Positions 38,281 through 47,389 are shown, counted from the stretch's first letter. The stretch is DNA of 64,000 nt from Lachnospiraceae bacterium (GCA_024693925.1 JAILKH010000004.1:55938-119937), one strand, 5' to 3'. Numbers and translations are program-made. Notes: generated by a model from the sequence alone, not told the origin.

Positions 38281-38320
38281 AAATCGTATCGGAATTAATG
38301 CTCCGGTACGATTTTTGTTT
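38281..38320. terminator. Bidirectional terminator between glgP and the convergent GH13_18 gene
   Basis: AAATCGTATCGGA (38281-38293) pairs with TCCGGTACGATTT (38302-38314) over 13 bp with one G-U. TTTTTGTTT follows on the + strand and the - strand also ends in a T-rich tail. Confidence 0.85.
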
Positions 38321-38365
38321 ACATTTCCGGAATGAACCGGTATTGATCTTATTTATAACTGATCA

Positions 38366-40045
38366 TTAAAATGTACTGAGTTGTATTTTGTATGAATAAT
38401 CTTTAAGATTTGCGGATAAAACAGCAAAATGTTCTTCGTATTCCCATTTAAAGTAAATTTCATCAGTATTATCTTTGATACTTATTTTACTATGAGAATT
38501 AAATGCCGGATGGTTGTTGCGGATTTTTAAAAGTCTGAGCTGCTCTTTGACTGAAGGGTTATTAAGGGCCGAATTAATTTCCGTCCGACTGAGGTTGGTA
38601 CGATTTATTTCTTTATGTCCTCCGTTTCCTGCTGATCTAACGGCATCGAGATCGTTTTTGCCCATAAAAAGATCAAGATACCATATTTGAGGCTTTCCGG
38701 GCATAAACAATTGGACTGCTCTTGCAAGAAGCATTTTTTTGTCATTTTCACCTAAGGCACTGTAATAAGTTGCATTAACCTGGTAATACATATTTTTCTG
38801 TCCATGCAGATCTTTTACATATCCTCCGCGGGATACAATAAGTTCAATAAGCCATTTGATATCTTCTTCGCTAAGAAGTCCCTTTAAATCCAATAGCGGA
38901 ATACCATCGTGACATCCGAGCATATTTACGGTACAGATATTTTTGTCAAGAATTTCGTTAGCCCATTTTACAAGTATGGATGGGGAGTGTTTTTCTATAG
39001 CATGTATCAGAAGTCCCGGGAGGAAAAAATCATAGGTCATATATCCCTTCCGGGCTACTTTTTCATAAATACCTTCATTATAGGTGGCATGAATCTCGGG
39101 AAGAAGTGTGAGATTATGGGAATCGGCGATTGTCTTAACTCGTTCCAGTACATCCCAGGTATCAGGTTCGTTCAGGAAGTTTTTCATACCGGGAGTTTTG
39201 GGAGCGTAAGCAAAGGCATCCAATCTTACAATACGGGCACCGTAATCACTTAAAAGTTTTAAGGTCTTTCGATAATGTTCCCATACAAGCTCGGATTTGA
39301 TATTAAGATCCATTTGTCCCAGATATTTACGATTGTTTTCGAGATATTCGGTAATAGCATCCTGATATTCTTTATATTGTGCATAATCAATTTCCCGGGG
39401 GATAACACCTGAGGACAGAGCCCTGTCGATAAGTTTAGATAGTTTAACGGCCTGTAAATATTGGATATCTGTTATTTCCATAAGTGTTAATGCGTCGGGA
39501 TGCGGATATATTATTTCCTGATAAAAGGTATTCCAGTAAGGAATATCCTTTCCGTCCGGCATTCTTACCATAAGGATCGGTAATCCTTTTTTTCTGAAAA
39601 ACATATCTTTTATGTATTTTTCTTCGGGCTGTATGTATCCCTGAGGCGTTTCGGTTCCGTATCCTTCCCAGAATTTGTTCCAGTTAATAAAAAAATCTGC
39701 ATATTCGGATTTTTCTCCGTTTTTTATCAGATCCTGAAACTGCGAAGAAAGAACAGATGCATGATTCAGGATAAAATCCAGTTTCAGGTTTATATTATAT
39801 TTGCGTAAATCCTCAAGATCTTTCGGGGTTGCAAGTTCTTTGTTGAGATTGTAATCAATAACAGAGAAACCGCGGTCAAGATCGGAATTATATATGCTTG
39901 GCAGTATATAGAAGGATTCGAAAACATTTTTTAAATTTTCATCTTTCAGTAAATCAACCGCCCCGGACAGGTTATGTCCGATACTGTCAGGATATGCGTT
40001 TAACATAGGCCCTATGGAATTTCTTGTTTCTTCAGAGGTTTTCAT
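38366..40045 (-). CDS. GH13_18 sugar phosphorylase (sucrose phosphorylase-like, specificity uncertain)
   Basis: 559 residues of the GH13 subfamily that phosphorolyses alpha-glucosides to glucose 1-phosphate. Visible motifs: LDFILNHASVLSSQF near 88, VRLDAFAYAP with the nucleophile Asp near 272, LLPEIHATYN with the acid/base Glu near 315, and MLGCHDGIPLLDLKGLL with the transition-state His-Asp near 375. The residues around CHDGIPLLDLKG differ from classical sucrose phosphorylase (DTHDGIGVIDVG in Bifidobacterium, from memory), so sucrose 6'-phosphate, glucosylglycerate or another glucoside may be the substrate. GGAGA precedes the ATG. The kinase gene is 39 bases upstream on the same strand, suggesting an operon controlled from the divergent lacI region. 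Confidence 0.85.
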   Translation of the reverse strand: MKTSEETRNSIGPMLNAYPDSIGHNLSGAVDLLKDENLKNVFESFYILPSIYNSDLDRGFSVIDYNLNKELATPKDLEDLRKYNINLKLDFILNHASVLSSQFQDLIKNGEKSEYADFFINWNKFWEGYGTETPQGYIQPEEKYIKDMFFRKKGLPILMVRMPDGKDIPYWNTFYQEIIYPHPDALTLMEITDIQYLQAVKLSKLIDRALSSGVIPREIDYAQYKEYQDAITEYLENNRKYLGQMDLNIKSELVWEHYRKTLKLLSDYGARIVRLDAFAYAPKTPGMKNFLNEPDTWDVLERVKTIADSHNLTLLPEIHATYNEGIYEKVARKGYMTYDFFLPGLLIHAIEKHSPSILVKWANEILDKNICTVNMLGCHDGIPLLDLKGLLSEEDIKWLIELIVSRGGYVKDLHGQKNMYYQVNATYYSALGENDKKMLLARAVQLFMPGKPQIWYLDLFMGKNDLDAVRSAGNGGHKEINRTNLSRTEINSALNNPSVKEQLRLLKIRNNHPAFNSHSKISIKDNTDEIYFKWEYEEHFAVLSANLKDYSYKIQLSTF

Positions 40046-40084
40046 TATTTATTGTCTCCTTGGATTTATAGGTCGGTAAAATCA

Positions 40085-40987
40085 TTACGGTTTTGTGATC
40101 CTGCCTGATTTTATCATGATTATTTTTGCCTTATCTGCCTGTGAATTTAATAATTCCTGTTCGATTTCAAGTATAAGAGTAGTAAAGGGGGTATCTATTT
40201 TTTTGTCTCTGCCCCTTAGTAATCTGTATTCAAGAGTTTCTTCAGGTGTGCTTTCAAGCAGTATAGGGATATCTATTCCCATAAGGTAATCGCTGTTTGC
40301 GTGTGTCCACTCAAGAATAAGTATTTTTGTGTCTTTCATTAAAACTTTATCATACCATAATGAAGCTTCGTCTCTTCCCATCCGCTTTAGCCATATTTCT
40401 TCTTTGCCTTGCTTAAAGCCTGAAAGGATTTCATTCAGTTCATCAAAGTCAAGCTCCAAAGGTGTACCGATATAATTCTTCAGTGCGGATGTACCGCCTT
40501 CCAGATAATAAGAAAACCAGGGATAGATCCCGCAGAGATTTTTATCGGCATCATTATTCTCCAGCTGTAATTCTTTTAAAACTTTCAGAATTTCAGGCGT
40601 AAGGATATTCATAGATGCAAGTTTTTTTACCCCCCCGTGTCTGAATATGTGAAGTCGTTCGTTATCGTTTGCGGAAGGTATTCTTTTGGGATAATTGTCG
40701 CCTGATAAGGTATAGGAAGCTAAACCTATATCGGTTAATATGTATGATAGTACCGAAGCGATTCCGCTTTTTCCTACTCCGGAACCGCCGCATATACTTA
40801 TTATTATTTTTTTTTCGGGTTCTTCGGTTAAATAATTATTTATAATTTTGTACAATACTGAAAATATTTTTTTGGCCTTTTGGATATGTCCATCCATAAT
40901 ATTTATTACATCTCCGGGCATATCTCCGCCGGGAATGGAAGAAGGTATTTTCAGATCCAATGCTTTTTTTAGTATATCGTTTTCCAT
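40085..40987 (-). CDS. P-loop kinase of uridine kinase/phosphoribulokinase type, substrate unknown
   Basis: 300 residues. An N-terminal extension of about 60 residues precedes Walker A CGGSGVGKSG (about 66-75). A presumed substrate/Walker B region LSGDNYPKRIPS follows near 95, then an LEWTHANSDYL segment near 227 and an arginine-rich YRLLRGRDKK near 257 that fits a lid. It is upstream of and probably cotranscribed with the GH13_18 phosphorylase, so a natural inference is that it phosphorylates the second product of phosphorolysis, or the substrate before cleavage. I cannot assign the acceptor from sequence. A sulfate-activating (CysC-like) role is possible by fold but unsupported by context. 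Confidence 0.7.
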   Translation of the reverse strand: MENDILKKALDLKIPSSIPGGDMPGDVINIMDGHIQKAKKIFSVLYKIINNYLTEEPEKKIIISICGGSGVGKSGIASVLSYILTDIGLASYTLSGDNYPKRIPSANDNERLHIFRHGGVKKLASMNILTPEILKVLKELQLENNDADKNLCGIYPWFSYYLEGGTSALKNYIGTPLELDFDELNEILSGFKQGKEEIWLKRMGRDEASLWYDKVLMKDTKILILEWTHANSDYLMGIDIPILLESTPEETLEYRLLRGRDKKIDTPFTTLILEIEQELLNSQADKAKIIMIKSGRITKP

Positions 40988-41046
40988 TATCTTCGCCCTT
41001 TATATATCTGTTTTAAAATTAATTGTTTATCAAAAAACCTATATAA

Positions 41047-41076
41047 TTGACAACTTATGCGCATAAGTGATATTAT
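41047..41076 (+). promoter_or_regulatory. lacI promoter with embedded palindromic operator; divergent control region
   Basis: TTGACA (41047-41052), the perfect 16-bp palindrome ACTTATGCGCATAAGT (41053-41068) and TATTAT (41071-41076) lie in direct succession, with an 18-base spacer. The operator fills the spacer, giving clear autorepression geometry for the LacI gene at 41123. The kinase-phosphorylase operon starts on the other strand only about 65 bases away and could share it. The same palindrome recurs in front of the importer. Confidence 0.8.
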
Positions 41077-41122
41077 GTAAAAAATACAATAAAAAAACAT
41101 ATTTGTAAAGAGGTATTTTGAA

Positions 41123-42166
41123 ATGATCACTATAAAAGAGATAGCAGCACGTCTGAATATGTCTACTACAACTGTTTCAAACGTTATTCATGGCAAGGAT
41201 GGGGAGGTTTCCCCGGAAACCCGACAAAAAGTTAAAGAATTTCTTGACGAAGTGGATTATATACCTAACATAAATGCTCGTAATCTGGCTCAAAATGAGT
41301 CAAAGATCATAGGGGTTGCCTTAAAGGCCAGGGCAGATAAATACGAGAATCTGATCATGGATCCTTTTGTTTCGGAACTTATAGGCGGTATTGAAGAGAC
41401 TATAAGAAAAGCCGGATATTTTATGATGCTGTATATTTCAAGGGATACAGAAAAAATAATGCGTCATGTTTCCACCTGGAATGTGGATGGCCTTATCCTG
41501 TTTGGTATGCTGGATGATGATGGTGTTCGTGTCAGTACAAAATATAAAAAACCTATAGTCTGCATAGATACTTATAGTATTGAAGGTTTGAAACATTTTA
41601 CGAATGTAGGATTGACAGACGAACAGGGAACTTATGATATGGTAAAATATATAATTTCAAACGGACATAAAAGGATAGCTTTTTTGTCAGATAACACAAA
41701 TGGTGTCGATTATGCCAGATTTACAGGATATAAAAGGGCGTTGATGGAAGCCGGATTAGAGTTTAAGGAAGAAGATTTTTTGAAAATACGACCTAAAAGC
41801 GATGAAATAGAAGAAAGTCTTGAGGAAATCTGCAGGAGAGCCATGGATTATACGGCAATAATGTGTGTTTCGGATCTTTATGCGGTTACGCTTATGTCTG
41901 CGTTGACGGATAGGGGGATAAGGGTGCCGGAAGGTATATCGATAGCCGGGTTTGATGATAATTATATGGGAAGTATGTACAGGCCGGCGCTTACAACAGT
42001 ACATCAGGATATAAAGGAAAAAGGAGTTGTTTCGGCACAAACTCTTCTGAAAAGAATAAAGGGTGAAAAAACAGAACCCCGGATAATTTTGCCCACCAGG
42101 CTGGTTATCAGGGACACTGTTACAAAACCGAGAAAGTCAAGTTTTTATGGTTATTCCCGTCTTTAA
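41123..42166 (+). CDS. LacI-family transcriptional regulator of the sugar locus
   Basis: 347 residues. The N-terminal helix-turn-helix MITIKEIAARLNMSTTTVSNVIHGKDGEVSPETRQKV is followed by the hinge helix (ARNLAQNESKIIGVAL) and a periplasmic-binding-protein-like effector domain (about 60-335; IAFLSDNTNGVDYARFTGYKRAL, GISIAGFDDNYMGSMYRPALTTVHQD). It is flanked by the kinase/phosphorylase operon and the ABC importer, both next to copies of the same palindrome, so it is very likely their repressor and responds to the imported sugar or a derivative. Confidence 0.92.
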   Translation: MITIKEIAARLNMSTTTVSNVIHGKDGEVSPETRQKVKEFLDEVDYIPNINARNLAQNESKIIGVALKARADKYENLIMDPFVSELIGGIEETIRKAGYFMMLYISRDTEKIMRHVSTWNVDGLILFGMLDDDGVRVSTKYKKPIVCIDTYSIEGLKHFTNVGLTDEQGTYDMVKYIISNGHKRIAFLSDNTNGVDYARFTGYKRALMEAGLEFKEEDFLKIRPKSDEIEESLEEICRRAMDYTAIMCVSDLYAVTLMSALTDRGIRVPEGISIAGFDDNYMGSMYRPALTTVHQDIKEKGVVSAQTLLKRIKGEKTEPRIILPTRLVIRDTVTKPRKSSFYGYSRL

Positions 42167-42223
42167 AGTATCAATTATAAACTAATTATTTCAAAAAAAT
42201 TAAAAAAAAAATAAAAATGGGGG

Positions 42224-42282
42224 TTGACCATTGGAGATATATATGGTAATTTAGACTCACAAATAACTTATGCGCATAAGTT
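42224..42282 (+). promoter_or_regulatory. Promoter and downstream operator of the ABC importer operon
   Basis: TTGACC (42224-42229) with a weak TAATTT (42247-42252) 17 bases on. The 18-bp perfect palindrome AACTTATGCGCATAAGTT follows at 42265-42282, containing the same 16 bp as the lacI operator. The operator lies just past the predicted start site, a position suited to blocking promoter clearance. Outer CTCACAA/TTGTGAG arms (42256-42262, 42281-42287) are also complementary. Confidence 0.72.
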
Positions 42283-42365
42283 GTGAGAAGTAAAAGCATA
42301 TTTTAGTGCAAAATGCACAAACGAAACTATTCATAGGAGTTTACAGTTATATTTTGGAGGGAACA

Positions 42366-43694
42366 ATGAAAAGAAAATTATTATCAATTATTCTAACAGG
42401 AGCTATGGTAATGAGTCTTTCGGCTTGTGGTCAGGCAGCTGCACCCGCAGCAGCGGGTTCTGATTCTTCCGAGACAGCAGAAGCGGCAGAGGAAAAGTCT
42501 TCTGAAGAAGCATCGGCAGAAGGTACTGCAACGGGTGACGGGATCAGACTTCTTAACGGTAAGCCCGAAATTGATTCGCAGCTTCAGGAACTTGCGAAGC
42601 TTTATAACGAGGAAACAGGATATGTTCTTAATGTCGAAACCATAGGTGGTGATTCGAGTGCGGCAGATGAACTTAAGAAGATGTATCAGGCCGATAATAT
42701 GCCGGATATTTTCGTTATTGAAGCAAATCAGGCAGATACCTGGGATGGAATGCTGGCTGATCTTGCCGGTGAAGAGTGGACTGATAAGACGGGTTTTGAA
42801 CTTGTAAACAGTTCGATGGGAACCATAGGCTTCCCTTATACGGTAGAGGCTACAGCTTTAGGATACAATGCGGACGTACTTAACGCTGCGGGTATTGATC
42901 CTTCAACACTTACATCTCCGGGCGCATATGCAGATGCATTTAAAACTCTTGATGATAAGAAAGGTGAGCTTGGTATAACTGCAGTTCTCGGATGGTGTGC
43001 AGAGCCTGCAAATCTCGGATGGAGTTCGGGTACGCATGTATTCGGTCAGTATCTTGATGCCGGACTTAAAGCTGATGATACAACTTATATTGATCTTCTT
43101 AATGATGGCGGTAAAGTGGATGAAGCCAGAATGAAGAGTTTTGCCGAGTTTATAGGTTTGATGAATCAGTATTCCGATCCGGAACTCCTTGTGGATGGTA
43201 CTTATGATCAGCAGGTAGCCGGATTTAAGGAAGGTAAATATGCATTTATCACACAGGGAAACTGGTGTGTTACTTCTCCTGATGATGTAAGTTTTGAATG
43301 TGGATTTGCTCCTTACGCTTTTGAAGATGGTATTGATACTATTATTGCAGGGCCTCCCAGTTATTGGGTAGCTTATTCGGAAGGAAATGTTGATGAAGCA
43401 AAGGAATTCTTTAACTGGTGCGCAGGTAAATCGGCACAGGATATTCTTGTAAATAAAGCCGGTCTCGTATCTCCTTTTGATGATTGCGAGTTTGAAGCGG
43501 TTAATCCTTTCTATAAGAGTATGAAGAGTTATATTGATGCAGGAAAATACAGCGGATGGCATACAATGCTTAAGAAGGACGGACTTCAGAATGTTACCTG
43601 TCAGGTATTTGCCGATTATGCACAGGGTAAACTTGATGCGGCTTCATTTGCATCAACAATGGCTCAGGTAATACAATCATATTATGCAAATTAG
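42366..43694 (+). CDS. ABC transporter sugar-binding lipoprotein
   Basis: 442 residues; signal peptide MKRKLLSIILTGAMVMSLSAC with lipobox LSAC (Cys21), an Ala/Ser/Glu-rich tether (about 22-60), then an extracellular solute-binding protein (family 1) with LAKLYNEETGYVLNVET and ADNMPDIFVIEANQADTWDG. The many Trp and Tyr residues (WGxxC-type patches at SYWVAYSEG and FNWCAGK) suit carbohydrate stacking. The ATG at 42366 follows TTGGAGGG by 4-5 bases; upstream in-frame codons lack a signal-peptide start. It is followed by a GC-rich stem-loop and two permease genes. No ATPase gene is in the locus, so a shared MsmK-type ATPase elsewhere is presumed. Confidence 0.93.
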   Translation: MKRKLLSIILTGAMVMSLSACGQAAAPAAAGSDSSETAEAAEEKSSEEASAEGTATGDGIRLLNGKPEIDSQLQELAKLYNEETGYVLNVETIGGDSSAADELKKMYQADNMPDIFVIEANQADTWDGMLADLAGEEWTDKTGFELVNSSMGTIGFPYTVEATALGYNADVLNAAGIDPSTLTSPGAYADAFKTLDDKKGELGITAVLGWCAEPANLGWSSGTHVFGQYLDAGLKADDTTYIDLLNDGGKVDEARMKSFAEFIGLMNQYSDPELLVDGTYDQQVAGFKEGKYAFITQGNWCVTSPDDVSFECGFAPYAFEDGIDTIIAGPPSYWVAYSEGNVDEAKEFFNWCAGKSAQDILVNKAGLVSPFDDCEFEAVNPFYKSMKSYIDAGKYSGWHTMLKKDGLQNVTCQVFADYAQGKLDAASFASTMAQVIQSYYAN

Positions 43695-43703
43695 TCTGAA
43701 GCG

Positions 43704-43730
43704 GGGGGAGCGTACTGCGCGCCCCCTGTT
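43704..43730 (+). terminator. GC-rich stem-loop between binding-protein and permease genes (attenuator or 3'-end stabiliser)
   Basis: GGGGG (43704-43708) pairs with CCCCC (43722-43726), then after an A/G mismatch GCG pairs with CGC around a 5-base loop. TGTTTATT follows. Such stems after binding-protein genes commonly protect or partly terminate the message, so that more binding protein than permease is made. Confidence 0.65.
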
Positions 43731-43831
43731 TATTAAAGTAGATTTATCATATAAATGATCGGAAAATGTGTTTACACTGAGTATGGAAGTATTTGCAATT
43801 GTTAAATTGCACAGGGAAGGAGAGATATCTT

Positions 43832-44899
43832 ATGGGCGAATTTACCGCAGGTAGAAAAGCTGTATCATTTGGCAGTCTGATAATCGGACTGATCCTTATG
43901 ATTTACGGTTTGGGAACGGCTATTGCCAAAACCGGAAATAATTTAAGGGGAGCAGAGATTTTGATAGGCGCAGTATTATTCTTTGCGGGTTTGTATTTAT
44001 TTCCAACCTTAAAATATCATAGAACAATAGTGAATATAATTTTTCTGTTTCCATTGTTGTTTGCATTTGCCGTTACGGTAATCATCCCTCTTGTATTGGG
44101 CATAGGATATTCTTTTACCGACTGGGATGGGATAAGAATAAAAGGGTTCGTGGGTTTTGATAACTATATCAGAATGTTTAAGCAGCCCGGATTTATCTGG
44201 TCGATCCTGATAACATTTTTATTTGTTTTTTTCAATATAATTCTTGTGAATCTGGTAGCATTTTTACTTGCGCTTTTGTGCACATCGAGAATTAAAGGAC
44301 TTGGTTTTTTCAGAGCCGCATATTTTTTGCCTAATCTTATAGGCGGTATCGTACTCGGTTATATATGGCAGTTTATTTTTTCCAGTGTTATAACTAAATT
44401 TACAAGTGCTTTTTGGGATATGCGCTATTCAATGCTTTCGGACACAAAAACAGCATTTGTCGGAATAGTAATTGTGTATATATGGCAATATGCCGGTTAT
44501 ATAATGCTTATATACATAACAGGTCTGAATACCATACCCGAAGATGTTCTTGAAGCTTCTTCAATTGATGGTGCCGGTGCGGCACAGACCTTGTTTAATA
44601 TTAAAATACCTATGCTGGCTCCTACAATTACTATCTGTACTTTCCTTACGCTTACATCGGCGTTTAAACAGTTTGATGTAAACCTTGCCTTGACAAACGG
44701 TACCGGCTCGGTAGCGGATTTTATGGGGAATTATCTTACTAACGGAACGGAAATGCTTGCTTTAAATATCTACAGTACGGCTGTAATAAATAATGAATAT
44801 GCTCTGGGCGAAGCTAAAGCTGTTTTGTTCTTTATTATACTGGCAATCGTATCAATAGTACAGGTTAGAATATCCAATAAGAGGGAGGTGGAGATGTAA
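43832..44899 (+). CDS. ABC sugar transporter permease, MalF-like
   Basis: 355 residues. Two extra N-terminal membrane helices (about 12-55) precede the usual MalF-type core starting at NIIFLFPLLFAFAVTVIIPLVLGIGYSFTDW. The EAA cytoplasmic loop that contacts the ATPase reads LEASSIDGAGAAQTLFNIKIPML. The ATG at 43832 follows GGAAGGAG. The stop overlaps the next permease start (TAATG), indicating coupled translation. It works with the binding lipoprotein at 42366. Confidence 0.92.
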   Translation: MGEFTAGRKAVSFGSLIIGLILMIYGLGTAIAKTGNNLRGAEILIGAVLFFAGLYLFPTLKYHRTIVNIIFLFPLLFAFAVTVIIPLVLGIGYSFTDWDGIRIKGFVGFDNYIRMFKQPGFIWSILITFLFVFFNIILVNLVAFLLALLCTSRIKGLGFFRAAYFLPNLIGGIVLGYIWQFIFSSVITKFTSAFWDMRYSMLSDTKTAFVGIVIVYIWQYAGYIMLIYITGLNTIPEDVLEASSIDGAGAAQTLFNIKIPMLAPTITICTFLTLTSAFKQFDVNLALTNGTGSVADFMGNYLTNGTEMLALNIYSTAVINNEYALGEAKAVLFFIILAIVSIVQVRISNKREVEM

Positions 44900-45768
44900 T
44901 GAAAAACAAAGAAAGATCGTCTATAATTGATATAAGAATGATAATTGCCGTAATAGTTGCAGTATATGTTTTATTTCCCTTTTTTCTGGTTATGATAAAT
45001 TCCTGTAAACCGACGGATATGATAACCAAAAATCCCGTTGGTTTTGAAGGGATCAGTTTCGGACAGCTTGTGACAAATTTGAAGGATGTAATTAATAATA
45101 CGCATTTTGAGTTCTGGGCTGCGTTTGAATGTTCTGTTATCATTACTGTCGTATCGTTGGTTTTACTTGCATTATTTGGATCGATGGCGGCCTGGGTCAT
45201 ATGCAGAAATCATACAAAATGGTCGGCATTTATTTATTTTACTTTTATTGCGTCGATGATAATACCCTTTCAGGTAGTTATGCTTCCGCTTATTTCGACA
45301 TTTAGGGATGTCGGGAAATTTATAGGAATATCAATGCTTCAGTCTATTCCGGGTATTATTTTTGCTTATCTGGGTTTTGGCGGAGCGATGACGGTTTTTA
45401 TTCTTAACGGCTTTATAAAGGGTATTCCGCTTGCTCTTGAAGAGGCAGCTTCCATAGACGGTTGCAGTCCGGAACAGATTTTTTTCAGGATAATACTGCC
45501 GCTTCTTAAACCGGTTATCACTACCGTCACGATATTAAATGGTATGTGGATATGGAATGATTATCTTCTTCCTTCAATGATGCTTGGTCAGAATGGAAAG
45601 GTAAAGACACTTCCTGTAGCGGTACAGGCCTTTGTAGGTTCATATGTGAAACAGTGGAATCTTATTTTAGCGGCAGCTTTGCTTGCAATAATTCCTATAG
45701 TAATATTATTCTTGCTTGCACAGAGGCAGATAATGAACGGTATGATAGAGGGTGCGGTAAAAGGATAA
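44899..45768 (+). CDS. ABC sugar transporter permease, MalG-like
   Basis: 289 residues with six predicted membrane helices and the EAA loop EEAASIDGCSPEQIFFRIILPLLKP near 190. The C-terminal segment LLAQRQIMNGMIEGAVKG is the classic MalG-family ending. It overlaps the upstream permease by one base; malQ follows after 50 bases. Confidence 0.93.
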   Translation: MKNKERSSIIDIRMIIAVIVAVYVLFPFFLVMINSCKPTDMITKNPVGFEGISFGQLVTNLKDVINNTHFEFWAAFECSVIITVVSLVLLALFGSMAAWVICRNHTKWSAFIYFTFIASMIIPFQVVMLPLISTFRDVGKFIGISMLQSIPGIIFAYLGFGGAMTVFILNGFIKGIPLALEEAASIDGCSPEQIFFRIILPLLKPVITTVTILNGMWIWNDYLLPSMMLGQNGKVKTLPVAVQAFVGSYVKQWNLILAAALLAIIPIVILFLLAQRQIMNGMIEGAVKG

Positions 45769-45818
45769 AGGTGATATAATAAGGTATAATTTTAGCTTAA
45801 CGGAGGATTTTTAATAAA

Positions 45819-47321
45819 ATGAGAAAGAATGGCATATTGATGCCCCTGGCCAGTCTCCCGGGTAACTATGGTATCGGATCGTTTTCGAAAGAGGCATATG
45901 TATTTATTGATAAATTAAAGGAGGCAAAGCAGAGTTATTGGCAGATACTTCCTTTGGGGCCGACGGGATATGGTGATTCTCCGTATCAGTCATTCTCTAC
46001 TTTTGCCGGTAATCCGTATTTTGTGGATCTTGATACCCTGGTGGAAGAAGGTCTTCTTACGGCTGCCGAGTGCAGGAACTACGATTGGGGTAAAGATCCT
46101 TCAAAAATAGATTATGAAAAAATATATTTATCCAGGTTTAAAGTACTCAGGCAGGCATATAACAGATTTAAGAGAAAAAAGGATAAACAATATAAGTCTT
46201 TTGTTGAAGACAATAGCTTTTGGCTGGAAGATTATGCGTTGTATATGTCTGTAAAAAATTTATTTGGTGGTGTCAGCTTCGCACAATGGGATGATGATAT
46301 AAGGCTTCGTACGAAAGAAGGAATGAAAAAATATAGAGAAAAATGTGAAGATGAGACAGGGTTCTATAAGTTTATACAGTATGAATTTGATAAGCAGTGG
46401 AAAGCTCTAAAATCCTATGCAAATAAATCGGGAGTGGAAATCATAGGAGATATACCTATTTATGTAGCGTTTGACAGTGCGGATACCTGGGCGGAGCCAA
46501 GTCTCTTTATGCTTGATGAAAATATTATGCCTATAGCTGTTGCGGGAACGCCTCCGGATGCTTTTTCAAAGACAGGGCAGTTATGGGGGAATCCTTTATA
46601 TAATTGGAAGTATCACAAAGAGACGGGGTATAAATGGTGGATCAAGAGGATTTCTCATTGCCTGAAGCTTTATGATGTGGTTAGAATAGATCATTTCAGA
46701 GGGTTTGATGAGTATTATTCTATTCCGTACGGTGAAAAAAACGCAGTGAACGGAAAATGGAAAAAAGGGCCCGGCTATGCATTGTTCAGAGAATTAAAAA
46801 AGGAGATCGGTTCTGCCAGGGTAATTGCCGAAGATCTCGGATTCCTTACGCCATCTGTTTTAAAATTGGTGAAGGATACAGGCTTTCCGGGTATGAAAGT
46901 ATTGGAGTTTGCCTTTGATTCCAGAGAGGATAGTGATTATCTTCCTCACAATTATGATAAGAATTGTATAGTTTATACCAGTGCACATGATAATGATACG
47001 ATTTTGGGTTGGTATGACAGTTTGTCCAAGGCGGACAGAAAATATGCAGATGATTATTTGAATAATAAAGGCCACACCGGAGAAGAACTTGCCTGGGATT
47101 ATATAAGATTGGCTATGGCGTCGGTTGCCGACACTTGTATCATTTCTATGCATGATTTTCTTGCGCTGGGGAGTGAAGCAAGAATTAATGTGCCTTCAAC
47201 GCTTGGTGGAAATTGGGTATGGCGTATGTCTTCTAAAGCCTTCAATAAAAGGATAATAAGAAAAATTCGTTTTGTAACAGAACTTTATTCCAGATATCCT
47301 AAAGTAGAAAAAGTAAAGTAA
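45819..47321 (+). CDS. malQ: 4-alpha-glucanotransferase (amylomaltase, GH77)
   Basis: Disproportionates maltodextrins by transferring alpha-1,4-glucan segments and releasing glucose. 500 residues: SLPGNYGIGSFSKEAYVFIDKL and the QILPLGPTGYGDSPYQSFSTFAGNPYFVDLD block at the N terminus, nucleophile Asp in VRIDHFRGF near 292, acid/base Glu in VIAEDLGFLTP near 340, and SAHDNDT near 389. CGGAGGA precedes the ATG by about 11 bases. Its place behind the importer suggests that the imported sugar, or glucose released in the pathway, feeds alpha-glucan metabolism. Confidence 0.96.
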   Translation: MRKNGILMPLASLPGNYGIGSFSKEAYVFIDKLKEAKQSYWQILPLGPTGYGDSPYQSFSTFAGNPYFVDLDTLVEEGLLTAAECRNYDWGKDPSKIDYEKIYLSRFKVLRQAYNRFKRKKDKQYKSFVEDNSFWLEDYALYMSVKNLFGGVSFAQWDDDIRLRTKEGMKKYREKCEDETGFYKFIQYEFDKQWKALKSYANKSGVEIIGDIPIYVAFDSADTWAEPSLFMLDENIMPIAVAGTPPDAFSKTGQLWGNPLYNWKYHKETGYKWWIKRISHCLKLYDVVRIDHFRGFDEYYSIPYGEKNAVNGKWKKGPGYALFRELKKEIGSARVIAEDLGFLTPSVLKLVKDTGFPGMKVLEFAFDSREDSDYLPHNYDKNCIVYTSAHDNDTILGWYDSLSKADRKYADDYLNNKGHTGEELAWDYIRLAMASVADTCIISMHDFLALGSEARINVPSTLGGNWVWRMSSKAFNKRIIRKIRFVTELYSRYPKVEKVK

Positions 47322-47389
47322 AAGATTAATGATAAATATAAGAGGATTGGTTAAATTTGAAGTTTTAATTATAAGGAATATATGTTATT

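Noticed and set aside
43704..43730. Full operon terminator after the binding-protein gene
   Set aside because: The following T tract is poor and the permease genes have no other visible promoter, so complete termination is unlikely; an attenuating or stabilising stem fits better.
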